A DNA stretch of 36,393 nucleotides from positions 1-36,393 of the forward strand of contig DASYRM010000233.1 of the NCBI GenBank assembly GCA_036004405.1, in the 5' to 3' direction. A program made the position numbers and the translations under genes. The notes below the pieces were generated by a model. It did no database searches, was not told where the DNA came from, and saw only the letters and a list, made by a program, of their open reading frames with translations. Origin of the DNA: DASYRM01 sp036004405. GTDB lineage: Bacteria; Acidobacteriota; Vicinamibacteria; Vicinamibacterales; UBA2999. Shown here piece by piece: positions 1 to 7,983 of this stretch (positions within the stretch are counted from its first letter, which is position 1; the number at the start of each line of letters is the position of its first letter).

Positions 1-242
1 GTGCGGATTTCAAACGGCAGGCCGCCGGCGTCGCGGACCGCTTCCTTGACGATTTTCGCGATGCCGTCAAGATGGCTGAAGCAGATCGCGAGCTCGGACG
101 AGCTGTTGACGACGGCAATTTTCGGCTTCAGCATGTCCTCGTCCGACAGGCCAAGCGCTTTCCACTGCGCGCGCCGGACCGCCTCGCGCGGCGAGCCGGG
201 TTCGAAGTTGCTGCGCAGTGCCCTCCGTAGAGTGTCTGTCAT
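1..242 (-). CDS. IlvD/Edd family dehydratase, N-terminal part (cut by window edge)
   Basis: The reverse strand from the ATG at 242 reads MTDTLRRALRSNFEPGSP and then the block KPKIAVVNSSSE, followed by HLDGIAKIVKEAVRDAGG and LPFEIRT. This is the standard N-terminus of the IlvD/Edd family, where dihydroxy-acid dehydratase has a very similar I(G/A)(I/V)VNS block and a (V)KEA(I/V)R(E/D)AGG block. Members are Fe-S enzymes that dehydrate dihydroxy-acids in branched-chain amino acid synthesis or sugar acids in catabolism. Only about 80 of roughly 560-600 residues are present, so the cluster cysteines and the substrate type cannot be read. The gene diverges from the MFS transporter and aconitase X genes, which favours a catabolic sugar-acid or hydroxy-acid dehydratase over biosynthetic IlvD. 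That preference is inference only. Confidence 0.85.
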   Translation of the reverse strand, partial: MTDTLRRALRSNFEPGSPREAVRRAQWKALGLSDEDMLKPKIAVVNSSSELAICFSHLDGIAKIVKEAVRDAGGLPFEIR

Positions 243-253
243 GTGCCCATCCT

Positions 254-281
254 AAGGCCTAAGGCCCAAGGCCCAAGGCCC
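254..281. repeat. Four tandem 7-bp repeats in a divergent intergenic region
   Basis: Four consecutive units of AAGGCCY (AAGGCCT then three AAGGCCC) fill 28 of the 68 bases between the divergent start codons at 242 and 311. A fifth, degenerate unit follows. Any promoter for either gene must lie in or beside the array. Confidence 0.8.
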
Positions 282-310
282 ACAAGGATCGGAAGTAAGC
301 TATCGCGACT

Positions 311-1654
311 GTGCCAACGTCGGTGTCCGCGCCAACGCCCGCCGTCACGCATGCCGGCGAGGGGATTCTTGCCCGGCCCTGGTACTGGAACTACGTCCTG
401 GTCGCGTTGACCATCTGCTACGTCGTCAACGTGATGGACCGGTCGCAGATTCTCGCGGCCTCGATCCAGGCCATCAAGAAGGAGTTCGGCGCCACCGACT
501 TCCAGCTGGGCCTGTTGAGCGGCATCCCGTTCGCGCTGTTCTATTCGTTCCTCGGGATTCCGATCGCGGCGCTGGCGGACCGCTGGAGCCGGATGAACGT
601 GCTGGCGCTCGCCGTCGCGCTCTGGAGCGGCATGACGGCGCTCTGCGGCGCCGCCGTCAACTTCACGATGCTCTTTACGGCGCGCGTCTTCACCGCCATC
701 GGCGAGGCCGGCGGCAGTCCGCCGTCGCATTCGCTCATCTCCGACTATTTTCCCAAGAGCCGTCGCGGCACCGCCTTCTCGGTGTACGCGCTGGCGGTTC
801 CGATCGGCACGTCGCTCGGCGCCGCCATGGGCGGTTGGGGCAATCAGCATCTCGGCTGGCGGAACACGTTCATCGTCGTCGGCCTGCCGGGGCTGCTGCT
901 GGCGCTCCTGGTGCGGCTGACGGTCAAGGAGCCGCCGCGAGGCATGGCCGACGGCACCAGCCGCCAGTCGAACGCGCTGCCGACGCCGGGGCTCGTCCAT
1001 ACGCTGGCGTTCCTGTGGCAGCGGCGTTCGTTCCGTCATCTCAGCCTGGCCGCGGCCCTGCACTCGGTGGTCTGGTATTCGAGCGGCGCCTTCAACAACG
1101 CCTTCCTTCAGCGCTCGCATGCCCTGAGCGTGTCCGAGGCCGGCTACTGGATCTCCGTGCTCTCGGCGATTGCCGGTTTCGGCACCTTTCTCGGCGGCTA
1201 CGCCTGCGACAAGCTGAGCGTCCGCTACAACGACCGCCGCTGGTATCTGTGGGTGCCGGGCGCGGCCACGCTGCTGTGCGTGCCGTTCCAGTTCCTGGCC
1301 TACCTGTCGCCCACGCTCTCTACGACGCTGCCGTCGTTCGTCGGGCTGATGTTCATGGCGGCGGTGTTTTTCGGGCCGTCGTTTGCGATGACGCAGGCGT
1401 TGGCCACGGTGCGGATGCGGTCGGTGGCCACCTCGCTCCTGCTCTTCATCCAGACGCTCATCGGCAACGGGCTCGGCCCCGCCACGACCGGCTACATCAG
1501 CGACTGGCTCGCGCCCTCGCTCCAGCGCGACTCCCTGCGCTACGCTCTGGTCATTATCGGCGTCGTCAACCTGTGGGCGGCCCTGCATTACGCGTGGGCC
1601 TCCAAAACGCTGCGGCAGGACCTCGAAGCCACCGAATCGATGTCGGTGCGCTGA
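311..1654 (+). CDS. Spinster-like MFS transporter
   Basis: This 447-residue protein has about 12 hydrophobic membrane segments. It has the MFS motif A after TM2 (GIPIAALADRWSR) and an acidic, glycine-rich block (ARVFTAIGEAGGSPPSHSLI) typical of the spinster-like branch of the major facilitator superfamily. TM1 contains NVMDRSQI, where the Asp-Arg pair is usual for this branch. The start is a GTG at 311; a second GTG at 323 is possible, and neither has a strong ribosome binding site. It lies 26 bases upstream of the aconitase X large subunit on the same strand, so it probably imports the substrate or a precursor handled by that enzyme. Sugar acids, hydroxy acids or amino acid derivatives are all possible; the substrate cannot be read from sequence. 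Confidence 0.88.
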   Translation: MPTSVSAPTPAVTHAGEGILARPWYWNYVLVALTICYVVNVMDRSQILAASIQAIKKEFGATDFQLGLLSGIPFALFYSFLGIPIAALADRWSRMNVLALAVALWSGMTALCGAAVNFTMLFTARVFTAIGEAGGSPPSHSLISDYFPKSRRGTAFSVYALAVPIGTSLGAAMGGWGNQHLGWRNTFIVVGLPGLLLALLVRLTVKEPPRGMADGTSRQSNALPTPGLVHTLAFLWQRRSFRHLSLAAALHSVVWYSSGAFNNAFLQRSHALSVSEAGYWISVLSAIAGFGTFLGGYACDKLSVRYNDRRWYLWVPGAATLLCVPFQFLAYLSPTLSTTLPSFVGLMFMAAVFFGPSFAMTQALATVRMRSVATSLLLFIQTLIGNGLGPATTGYISDWLAPSLQRDSLRYALVIIGVVNLWAALHYAWASKTLRQDLEATESMSVR

Positions 1655-1680
1655 GCCCTGAGCCGGCAAGATACGCAGTG

Positions 1681-2976
1681 ATGCTCACGCTGACCGACGA
1701 CGAGAAGGCGATGCTCGATGGCCGCCGTGGCAAGGCCACGCAGAAGGCCATGGACCTGCTGGTGCGCTATGCCGAGGCGCTCGGGGCCGAGCGCTTCGTG
1801 GACACCAAGAACGTGGCGGGTGTGCCCGGCTCGGCCAGTGCATTCCTCCAGCAGTACTTCCAGGACAAGGGCGGCCCCGCGGGCGACGCCATCTTTTCGT
1901 TCTTCGATCTCGACGCCGACGAGCTCGTCGAGGCGCCGCAAGCAGCCGTGCATACCTGCCACCTGCAAGGTGGCGCCGACCCGCTGCACTGGCAGACGCT
2001 CGGCACGCGCGAAGAGGTGGTACGCGGCCACGAGGCGCGTGAGGCCTTTGCGGTGAGCAAGGGCGTGGAGATTCTGAAGACCTGCACGCCGTACCTGGCC
2101 GGCAACGTGCCCGCCTTCGGCGAGCACGTCGCGTGGATGGAGTCGTCGGCGGTCATCTACGCCAACTCGGTGCTGGGCGCGCGCACCAACACCGAGGGGC
2201 GCGAGAGCACGAGCGCGGCGATGCTCACCGGCAAGATTCCCGACTGGGGGCTGCACCGCGACGAGCCGCGCCGCGGCACGCACCGCATCGACGTCCGCGT
2301 GCCGATCGAGTCGGTGATCGACTGGGGCATGCTCGGGTACTTCACCGGCGACGTCGTGCAGGAGCACATCCCGGTGCTGGTTGGCGGAATGCGCTCGCCG
2401 GACATCGTGCGGCTCAAGCACTTTGGCGCCGCCGCGTCGTCGTCGGGCGGGGTGGAGATGTATCACCTCGCCGGCATCACGCCCGAGGCGCCGGACGCGG
2501 AGACGGCGTTCGGGGGGGATGTGCCGGTGGAGATCTTCGAGTACGGCGCGGCGGAGCGGCAGCAGGTGTACGACGCGCTCAACGCCCGCGCCAGCGACCC
2601 GGCGGTGGACTTCGTGATGCTCGGCTGCCCGCACGCGGCTCTCGAGCAGCTGCGCGAGACGGCGGCGTTGCTCGACGGCCGCAAGATCAGCGGCAACACG
2701 CGCCTGTGGATCTTCACGTCGCGCGCCGTGCGTACCGAGGCCGACGCGGCCGGCTATACCAAGGCCATCGCAGCGGCCGGCGGCGTGGTGATGACCGATA
2801 CCTGCTCGGCGTTTGCGCAGGCGCTGCCGCCGGGGACGAAGGTGGCCGCCCTCGATTCGGCGAAGCAGGCGCACTACCTGCCGGCGATCATGGGCGTGCA
2901 GGCGTGGTTCGGCACCACGCGCGACTGCATCGAGGCGGCGATCACCGGCCGCTGGAACGGAGCGTGCCCGTCATGA
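1681..2976 (+). CDS. Aconitase X large (catalytic) subunit
   Basis: This 431-residue protein matches the aconitase X large subunit (formerly DUF521) along its whole length. Three cysteines sit in the conserved blocks expected to hold the Fe-S cluster: Cys135 in KTCTPY, Cys316 in LGCPH and Cys375 in TDTCSAF. The block HVAWMESSAVIYANSVLGAR around residues 144-163 is also diagnostic. Characterised members are dehydratases: archaeal ones act on mevalonate 5-phosphate and some bacterial ones on cis-3-hydroxy-L-proline. Here the swivel domain is a separate gene whose ATG overlaps this stop (ATGA at 2973-2976), so the enzyme is the two-subunit type and the subunits are translationally coupled. No proline racemase or pyrroline carboxylate reductase is adjacent, so the hydroxyproline assignment is not supported by context and the substrate is open. 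Confidence 0.93.
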   Translation: MLTLTDDEKAMLDGRRGKATQKAMDLLVRYAEALGAERFVDTKNVAGVPGSASAFLQQYFQDKGGPAGDAIFSFFDLDADELVEAPQAAVHTCHLQGGADPLHWQTLGTREEVVRGHEAREAFAVSKGVEILKTCTPYLAGNVPAFGEHVAWMESSAVIYANSVLGARTNTEGRESTSAAMLTGKIPDWGLHRDEPRRGTHRIDVRVPIESVIDWGMLGYFTGDVVQEHIPVLVGGMRSPDIVRLKHFGAAASSSGGVEMYHLAGITPEAPDAETAFGGDVPVEIFEYGAAERQQVYDALNARASDPAVDFVMLGCPHAALEQLRETAALLDGRKISGNTRLWIFTSRAVRTEADAAGYTKAIAAAGGVVMTDTCSAFAQALPPGTKVAALDSAKQAHYLPAIMGVQAWFGTTRDCIEAAITGRWNGACPS

Positions 2977-3392
2977 TCGTCCTACGAGGCCGCACGGTCG
3001 TTGGGGGACGCGCCGAAGGGGAGGCGCTGGTCACGCGCATGACCGTGCCGGGCTGGGGCGGCGTGAACCCGATCAAAGGGGTCATCACCGAAACGCGCCA
3101 CGACCTGCGCGGCGTGAGCTTTGCCGGCAAGGTGCTCGTCTTCCGCGGCGCCAAGGGCTCCTCGGGCTGGTCGGCGATGTACCACACGACGCGGCTGGCG
3201 GGCACGGCGCCGGTAGCGCTGGTATTCAACGAGATGACGACGAAGGTCGCGCTCGGCGCCGTGGTGATGCGCGTGCCGAGCGTGACCGATTTCGACCGGG
3301 ATCCGCTCGACGTCATCGAGACGGGCGACTGGGTGGTCGTGGATGGAGACTGCGGGATCGTTCAAGTGAGGAAGAAGGTGCCGGATCTGTGA
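2973..3392 (+). CDS. Aconitase X small (swivel domain) subunit
   Basis: This 139-residue protein matches the aconitase X swivel domain (formerly DUF126). It has the opening GRTVVGGRAEGEALVT, the loop FRGAKGSSGWSAM near residues 58-69 and the later block APVALVFNEM. In the family the glycine/serine loop (KGSSSGS in most members) supplies a catalytic serine; here Ser63 and Ser64 are kept while the rest of the loop reads GWSAM, which may mean an altered substrate pocket. The start overlaps the large-subunit stop by four bases. The two chains should form the functional Fe-S dehydratase in the cytoplasm. Confidence 0.92.
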   Translation: MIVLRGRTVVGGRAEGEALVTRMTVPGWGGVNPIKGVITETRHDLRGVSFAGKVLVFRGAKGSSGWSAMYHTTRLAGTAPVALVFNEMTTKVALGAVVMRVPSVTDFDRDPLDVIETGDWVVVDGDCGIVQVRKKVPDL

Positions 3393-3520
3393 CCCGATGA
3401 CGCGCTGCTGCACATGACGGCTCGACTCCAAAGCGCCAATTCACGTCACGTCACGTCGTGCCGATTGCCTGCTCATACCTGCCGGGTTCATGAGGGTCCT
3501 GGCGTCACGGAGCAGTGCGG

Positions 3521-6026
3521 ATGTCGTTTCAGGTTCGTGGTCCCGGGTGGCTGGTCGTGGTGTGGACCACGCTCGCTGTTGTGTCCGCGCTCGGATTCGA
3601 GGTGTCATCCCGGAGCCATGGGGGCAGTCGCGACATCACGCGGCTGAACGGCGCCGAAGTCATCGAGGGCGAGGTCCTGCTCAAGTACCGGGATGACCGC
3701 GTCCGCACGAACCACCGCGCGATCGAGACCGCCGCTGACGCCGACAGAGTCGAAGCGGTCGACCGGCGCGGCGTGCAGCGAATGCGCTCGAGGAGCTTGC
3801 GGACGTCCGAGCTGCTCGCACTGCTCGCGCAGGATCCCGACGTGGAATACGCCGAGCCGAACTACGTGGTCCGGCTCCTCAGCGTCCCCAACGATCCCTC
3901 GTTCACGAGCCTGTGGGGTCTGTTCAACGACGGCCTCAATCCGGTGGGCGGCGGCGGCGTTGCGGGCGCCGACATCGATGCCCCTGCGGCCTGGGACATC
4001 ACGACGGGAGGACGTGGCAGCGTCATCGGCGTCGTCGATACGGGCATCGACTACACCCACGGAGATCTCGCGGCCAACGTCTGGTCGGCACCGGCGCCGT
4101 TTCAAGTGACGGTGGCCGGTGTGACGATCACCTGCGCGGCAGGTACGCACGGCTTCCAACGCCGTTGCGCGGACCTGCGATCCGATGGACGATCACTCGC
4201 ACGGCACCCACGCGGCGGGAACGATCGGCGCCAGGGGGAACAATGCGTTGGGCGTCACCGGGGTGAACTGGATCGCCTCGATGATGGCCATCAAGGTGCT
4301 CGGGGCGTCGGGGACCGGTACGGTCTCGGACCTGGTCGCCGGACTCGAGTTCGCCGTGCAGGCCAAGGCGGCGTTTGCCGCGACGAACACCGCCAACATT
4401 CGAGTGCTGTCGAACAGCTGGGCAAGCAGCGCCCCCTCGGCGGCGCTCCAGAACGCCATCAGCGCGGCCAACAGCGCCGACATGCTCTTCGTGACCGCCG
4501 CTGGCAACAACGGCTCGAACAACGACGCCGCGCCCGTCTATCCCGCGTCCTACCCGCTCCCGAACGTCGTGACGGTGGCGTCGAGCACCAGCGCCGATCA
4601 GCGATCGCCGTTCTCGAACTACGGCCCCACCTCGGTGCACCTGGCGGCGCCGGGGTCGGCCATTCTGTCCACCTTGCCCGGCAACGCCTACGCCGCCTAT
4701 CAAGGCACGTCGATGGCCACGGCTCAGGTGTCGGGCGCCGCGCTGCTGGCCTTGTCGATGTGCAGCGTGAATACACAGGAGCTCAAGTCGCTGCTGCTCG
4801 GCAGCGTCGATCGAGCGCCGGCCTTCTCAGGGATGACGACAACCGGTGGGCGGCTCAACGTCCGGACGATGGTGCAGAACTGCCCCTATCCGAAGGTGAC
4901 GAGTCTGACGCTGACGCCGGACGTGGCGGCGCCCCGGGGGCTCGGTACGACGGTGAACTGGACCGCGGTGGCCGGCGGCGGCCAAGGCCCGTATCAGTAC
5001 CGGTTCTACGTGTGGGACGGCGCCGTGTGGTTGCTTACGCAGGACTGGTCCTCGAGGAATACCTTTGCCTGGACGCCCGGCGTCGCCAACCCGTCGTATA
5101 AGGTCACGGTCCACGTACGAAGCGCGTGGAATGCGCAGGGATACGAGTTGGGGGTTGCCCAACCGTTCGCGATCGGAACGCCTGCCTCGAGCGTCACGCT
5201 GACGTCCAACCTGGTGGCACCGCAGGCTGCTGGCATCCCTGTGACGTGGACGGCATCGGCTGCGGGTGGGCAGGCTCCGTACACCTACCGGTTCATCGTA
5301 TGGGACGGCGTTGTCTGGACGGACGCGCGCGCGTGGGGCGCGAGCAACGTGTTCACGTGGACGCCGGCCGTTGCCAACCCAGACTACAAGGTCGCGGTGC
5401 TGGTGCGCAGCGCGTGGAACACCGGGCCGAACGAGATTTCCGTCACGAAACCGTTTGCTATCAAGCCGTCCGTTACGAGCCTCACGCTGAGTTCGAACCT
5501 CGCGTCACCTCAAGCCCCGGGCACGCCGGTGGATTTCATCGCCGCGGCGTCGGGTGGGCAGGCGCCGTACGAGTACCTGTTCGCGGTCCATGACGGCGTC
5601 ACCTGGACGATCAAGCAGGGGTGGTCGGCGTCTGCCGCGTTCCGATGGACCCCAAGCGTGGCCTACCCGTCCTACCGCGTGCTGGTGAAGGCGCGGAGCG
5701 CCTGGAACAAGGGGGCAGCCGAGCGCGAGACCGTCGTCGGCTACGCCATCGACTCCAGCACGGCCATGGTGATCTTCGAGCCGCCGACGCCAAGCGACGC
5801 CGTCGACTATTACCGGTTCGAAGTCTTCGCAGCCGGAGCCGATCCCAACTCGGCCACGCCGATTGCCACTCAGAACCTGGGCCGCCCACCTGCAGTGTCC
5901 GGCCAGGTGTCGGCGGATGTGCGTTCCACGATTCTTCCGTTGGCTCCGGGGTCCTACAGCGTCACCGTTGCTGCCGTCGGGTTCCAAGGCACGGTCCGCA
6001 GCGCGGCGGTCCCCTTCGTCCGCTGA
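3521..6026 (+). pseudogene. Secreted S8 subtilisin-like protease with tandem C-terminal repeats, interrupted by +1 frameshift
   Basis: The ATG at 3521 is preceded by GGAG at 3509-3512; a GTG at 3515 is less likely. The product has a hydrophobic export segment (residues 10-26), an inhibitor I9-like propeptide (about 50-118, with DVEYAEPNYVV), and the catalytic Asp173 in GVVDTGIDYTH. The frame then breaks. After THGF near 4155 the sequence continues correctly only in another frame (NAVARTCDPMDDHSHGTH), giving the catalytic His, the oxyanion Asn (TAAGNNGSNN) and the catalytic Ser (GTSMATAQVSG). Deleting one C of the CC at 4156-4157 restores one open frame of about 834 residues. The domain order is signal, propeptide, peptidase, three 96-residue repeats and a final fibronectin-like module. 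The rest is intact, so this is either a recent mutation or a sequencing error. Confidence 0.85.
4902..5765 (+). repeat. Three tandem 288-bp (96-residue) repeats in the protease C-terminus
   Basis: Units begin at 4902, 5190 and 5478, exactly 288 bases apart. Each encodes S(L/V)TLT/S at its start, then GGQ(A/G)PY.Y in the middle, a (V)WDG/HDG block, a WTP.VA.P.Y.V block and RSAWN near the end. The pattern is that of a beta-sandwich, Ig-like extracellular domain. The units differ enough in sequence to be old duplications. Confidence 0.85.
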
Positions 6027-6042
6027 GAGCCGGCGCCTCAGC

Positions 6043-7335
6043 CTAATCGCGCCGGTCGAGATTGTCGGCGAGGCGAGCCTGGAGCGCCGCCAGATCCACG
6101 GCGTGCACCGGCTTCGACCCCGCGAGATCGAGGGCGTGCGCGGCGGCGGCGCCCATGGCGATGCACGGGCCGATCACGCGGATGGCCGACAGCGCGTGCA
6201 GGTCGGCGTCCACGCAGCGCCCGGCGGCCACCACGTTCTCGGCCTCGCGCGGCACCATGCAGCCGAGCGGGAGGTAGTAGACGTGATCCGGCACGAACTT
6301 CTCCCAGTGCACGAGCGCCGGCGCATCGTGGAGTTCCACCCACCAGGCGCAGCGCGCCACCGCGTCGGGCGGCCGCTCGGCCGACTTGAGCTCGTCCAGC
6401 GTGAGCTGGTGCCGGCCGACGATCCAGCGCGTCTGACGGATGCCCGGCATCCCGTAGGCGCGAATCTGCGCGCGCGCGAAGATGGCGGGAAACTCCGCCC
6501 GCAGGAACGCCAGCACGCGATCCGCCTGGGCGCGGCCTTCGAGCACCATCTGCCCGGTGGCCATCGGGTCGAGCGGCGTCTCGAAGTGCGTGACGTTTGC
6601 CAGCATCTGGTTCTTGCCGGGGAAGTGCATCAGGAAGCCGTCGTGCCGCACCAGGCCGTAGTGGTCGCCTTTCTCGGTCAGCCGCGCGTGCACGTCGGCG
6701 ATGACCATCTGTGCCGCCGCGTCGGCATCGTAGTTCTCGATGACGAAGTTGAGCGAGCCGAAGACCGGCGCGTCGGGCTCGCGCACCTCGAACCCCGCCT
6801 CGTAGCTGAGCGTGGCGTCGCCCGAGGCGTCCACGTAGCCCTGCGCGGCGATCCGCACCGACCCGAACCGCGTCGCCAGCTCGATGTGTTGGATGCGGCC
6901 GTTCGCGACGGCGACGTCGGTGAGCACGGCGCCCACGATCGAGCGGATGCCAGCCTCCTGCACCTTGCGCTCGACCCAGCGGCCCAGCCGCACCTCGTCG
7001 TAGAGAAACGTGACGGTGCCGGTGGCCGAGTGCCGGCGATGCATCGAGCCTTCGGCGGTGAGGTCTGTGATCAGGTCGTCCGCGATCCCGTGGGTGATCT
7101 GATAGGGACGTTCGCCGTGTGTGTAGAGCCCGATGATGGTGCCGATGATCGAGCCGACCGCCTGGCCGCCGAGTGCCGGCGCCGCGTCCACGATCACGAC
7201 GCGCCGTCCGAGCCGCGCCGCTTCGAGGGCCGCCGACACGCCGGACATGCCGGCGCCGACCACGCAGATGTCCGCTTCGACCGTGGGAGTGGATCGCCGC
7301 TCAGAGCGGCGGAGGATGCGAAGCATCCCCCGCAT
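6043..7335 (-). CDS. FAD-dependent oxidoreductase (FAD_oxidored family)
   Basis: This protein of up to 430 residues has an N-terminal dinucleotide-binding motif (CVVGAGMSGVSAALEAARLG, then VVIVDAAPALGGQ) and the later GYVDASGDATLSYEAG block that marks the FAD_oxidored family. The C-terminal YYLPLGCMVPREAENVVAAG and SAIRVIGPCIAMG blocks complete the flavin site. Another ATG at 7326 gives the same protein three residues shorter. No export signal is seen, so a cytoplasmic flavoprotein oxidising an unknown substrate is likely. It converges with the protease gene (16-base gap) and lies 29 bases downstream of the heptad-repeat protein on the same strand. Confidence 0.88.
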   Translation of the reverse strand: MRGMLRILRRSERRSTPTVEADICVVGAGMSGVSAALEAARLGRRVVIVDAAPALGGQAVGSIIGTIIGLYTHGERPYQITHGIADDLITDLTAEGSMHRRHSATGTVTFLYDEVRLGRWVERKVQEAGIRSIVGAVLTDVAVANGRIQHIELATRFGSVRIAAQGYVDASGDATLSYEAGFEVREPDAPVFGSLNFVIENYDADAAAQMVIADVHARLTEKGDHYGLVRHDGFLMHFPGKNQMLANVTHFETPLDPMATGQMVLEGRAQADRVLAFLRAEFPAIFARAQIRAYGMPGIRQTRWIVGRHQLTLDELKSAERPPDAVARCAWWVELHDAPALVHWEKFVPDHVYYLPLGCMVPREAENVVAAGRCVDADLHALSAIRVIGPCIAMGAAAAHALDLAGSKPVHAVDLAALQARLADNLDRRD

Positions 7336-7364
7336 TATGGGTCAGGTCGGCCGGCGGACGGCCG

Positions 7365-7757
7365 TCAGTGCCTGCGGTCGCGGCGGTCTTCGCGCCGGTC
7401 GCGTTTGTCCTCGCGGCGATCGCGGCGGTCCTCGGCGCGGTCGCGGACGTCTTCGCGCGCATCACGCACGTCCTCGCGGGCGTCACGCCGGTCTTCGATG
7501 CGATCACGGACGCCGCCGTCGTGCTGGGCGTCGCGCACGTCTTCCCGCGCGTCGCGGCGATCCTCGCGGGCGTCGCGCCGGTCCTCGGTACGATCATGGC
7601 GATCCTCCCGATGGTCCCGCCGGTCTTCCCGTCGATCGCGCACGTCCTCCCGCCTGTCGGCGCGCCGGCCGTGCCGGTCGGCGCGGGTCTGGGCCATGAG
7701 CGGCGTGGCCGCCACCAGCGTCAACACCAGAGCCTGAAGCAACACTCGTCGTCTCAT
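7365..7757 (-). CDS. Exported protein of charged (Asp/Arg/Glu) heptad repeats
   Basis: The ATG at 7757 is preceded by AGGAG at good spacing on the minus strand. The 130-residue product starts with a clear signal peptide (VLLQALVLTLVAATPLMAQ, cleavage after about residue 23). Residues 34-130 are a repeat of seven residues, consensus D-x-R-E-D-x-R: twelve heptads, one nine-residue unit (76-84, DAQHDGGVR) and a partial end. The mature chain is almost all Asp, Arg and Glu with no hydrophobic core, so it should be a lone charged helix or disordered. No family is recognised and no function is assigned. The opposite strand is also open through the repeat but reads as a hydrophobic Val/Ala/Leu chain without its own start signal, so the minus strand is preferred. 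Confidence 0.75.
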   Translation of the reverse strand: MRRRVLLQALVLTLVAATPLMAQTRADRHGRRADRREDVRDRREDRRDHREDRHDRTEDRRDAREDRRDAREDVRDAQHDGGVRDRIEDRRDAREDVRDAREDVRDRAEDRRDRREDKRDRREDRRDRRH

Positions 7758-7856
7758 CGTTTCACTCCTGCGGCGGCGGAGGCGCTTGTGACCGCCACCT
7801 GCTTGGACGGCGAGGCAGGCGGCTTGCGTTGCTTCGCTATACTGCACTGACGCCCC

Positions 7857-7880
7857 GGGCCGCCTGAAGGCGGCCCCTAC
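7857..7880 (-). repeat. GTAG-type palindromic repeat
   Basis: On the minus strand this reads GTAG, then stem GGGCCGCC, loop TTCA and stem GGCGGCCC. It sits 20 bases before the 27-codon ORF. Confidence 0.85.
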
Positions 7881-7899
7881 AGCAATCCTGGGAGGTTCG

Positions 7900-7983
7900 A
7901 TGTCAGAGCGTTATGGCCGGACGGCCCTGCTGCGGTTCGAGCCGGTGCCGGCGTCGTCCGCGGCTCCTGCTCCCTCACGATGA
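7900..7983 (+). CDS. 27-residue micro-ORF coupled to the thioredoxin-fold gene
   Basis: An ATG at 7900 follows a strong ribosome binding site (GGGAGG at 7890-7895) and opens a 27-codon frame: MSERYGRTALLRFEPVPASS, then AAPAPSR. Its TGA stop at 7981-7983 overlaps the ATG at 7980 of the next gene as ATGA. The downstream gene has no ribosome binding site of its own, so ribosomes probably reach it by reading this frame. The peptide resembles no family known to me, and has no run of one amino acid that would suggest attenuation. It may be a coupling leader, a true small protein, or a chance frame; the first is the most likely. Confidence 0.45.
   Translation: MSERYGRTALLRFEPVPASSAAPAPSR

Noticed and set aside
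835..1680. Upstream extension of the aconitase X frame through the MFS gene
   Set aside because: Residues before 1681 are Arg/Ala-rich and overlap the real MFS frame; family similarity starts at the ATG at 1681.
3393..3520. Possible tRNA or small RNA in the gap before the protease gene
   Set aside because: No cloverleaf or T-loop sequence; only a short CACGT direct repeat (near 3443-3457) is visible.
7385..7656. 21-base periodic DNA as a possible CRISPR or noncoding satellite
   Set aside because: The period is explained by heptads in a frame with signal peptide and ribosome binding site.
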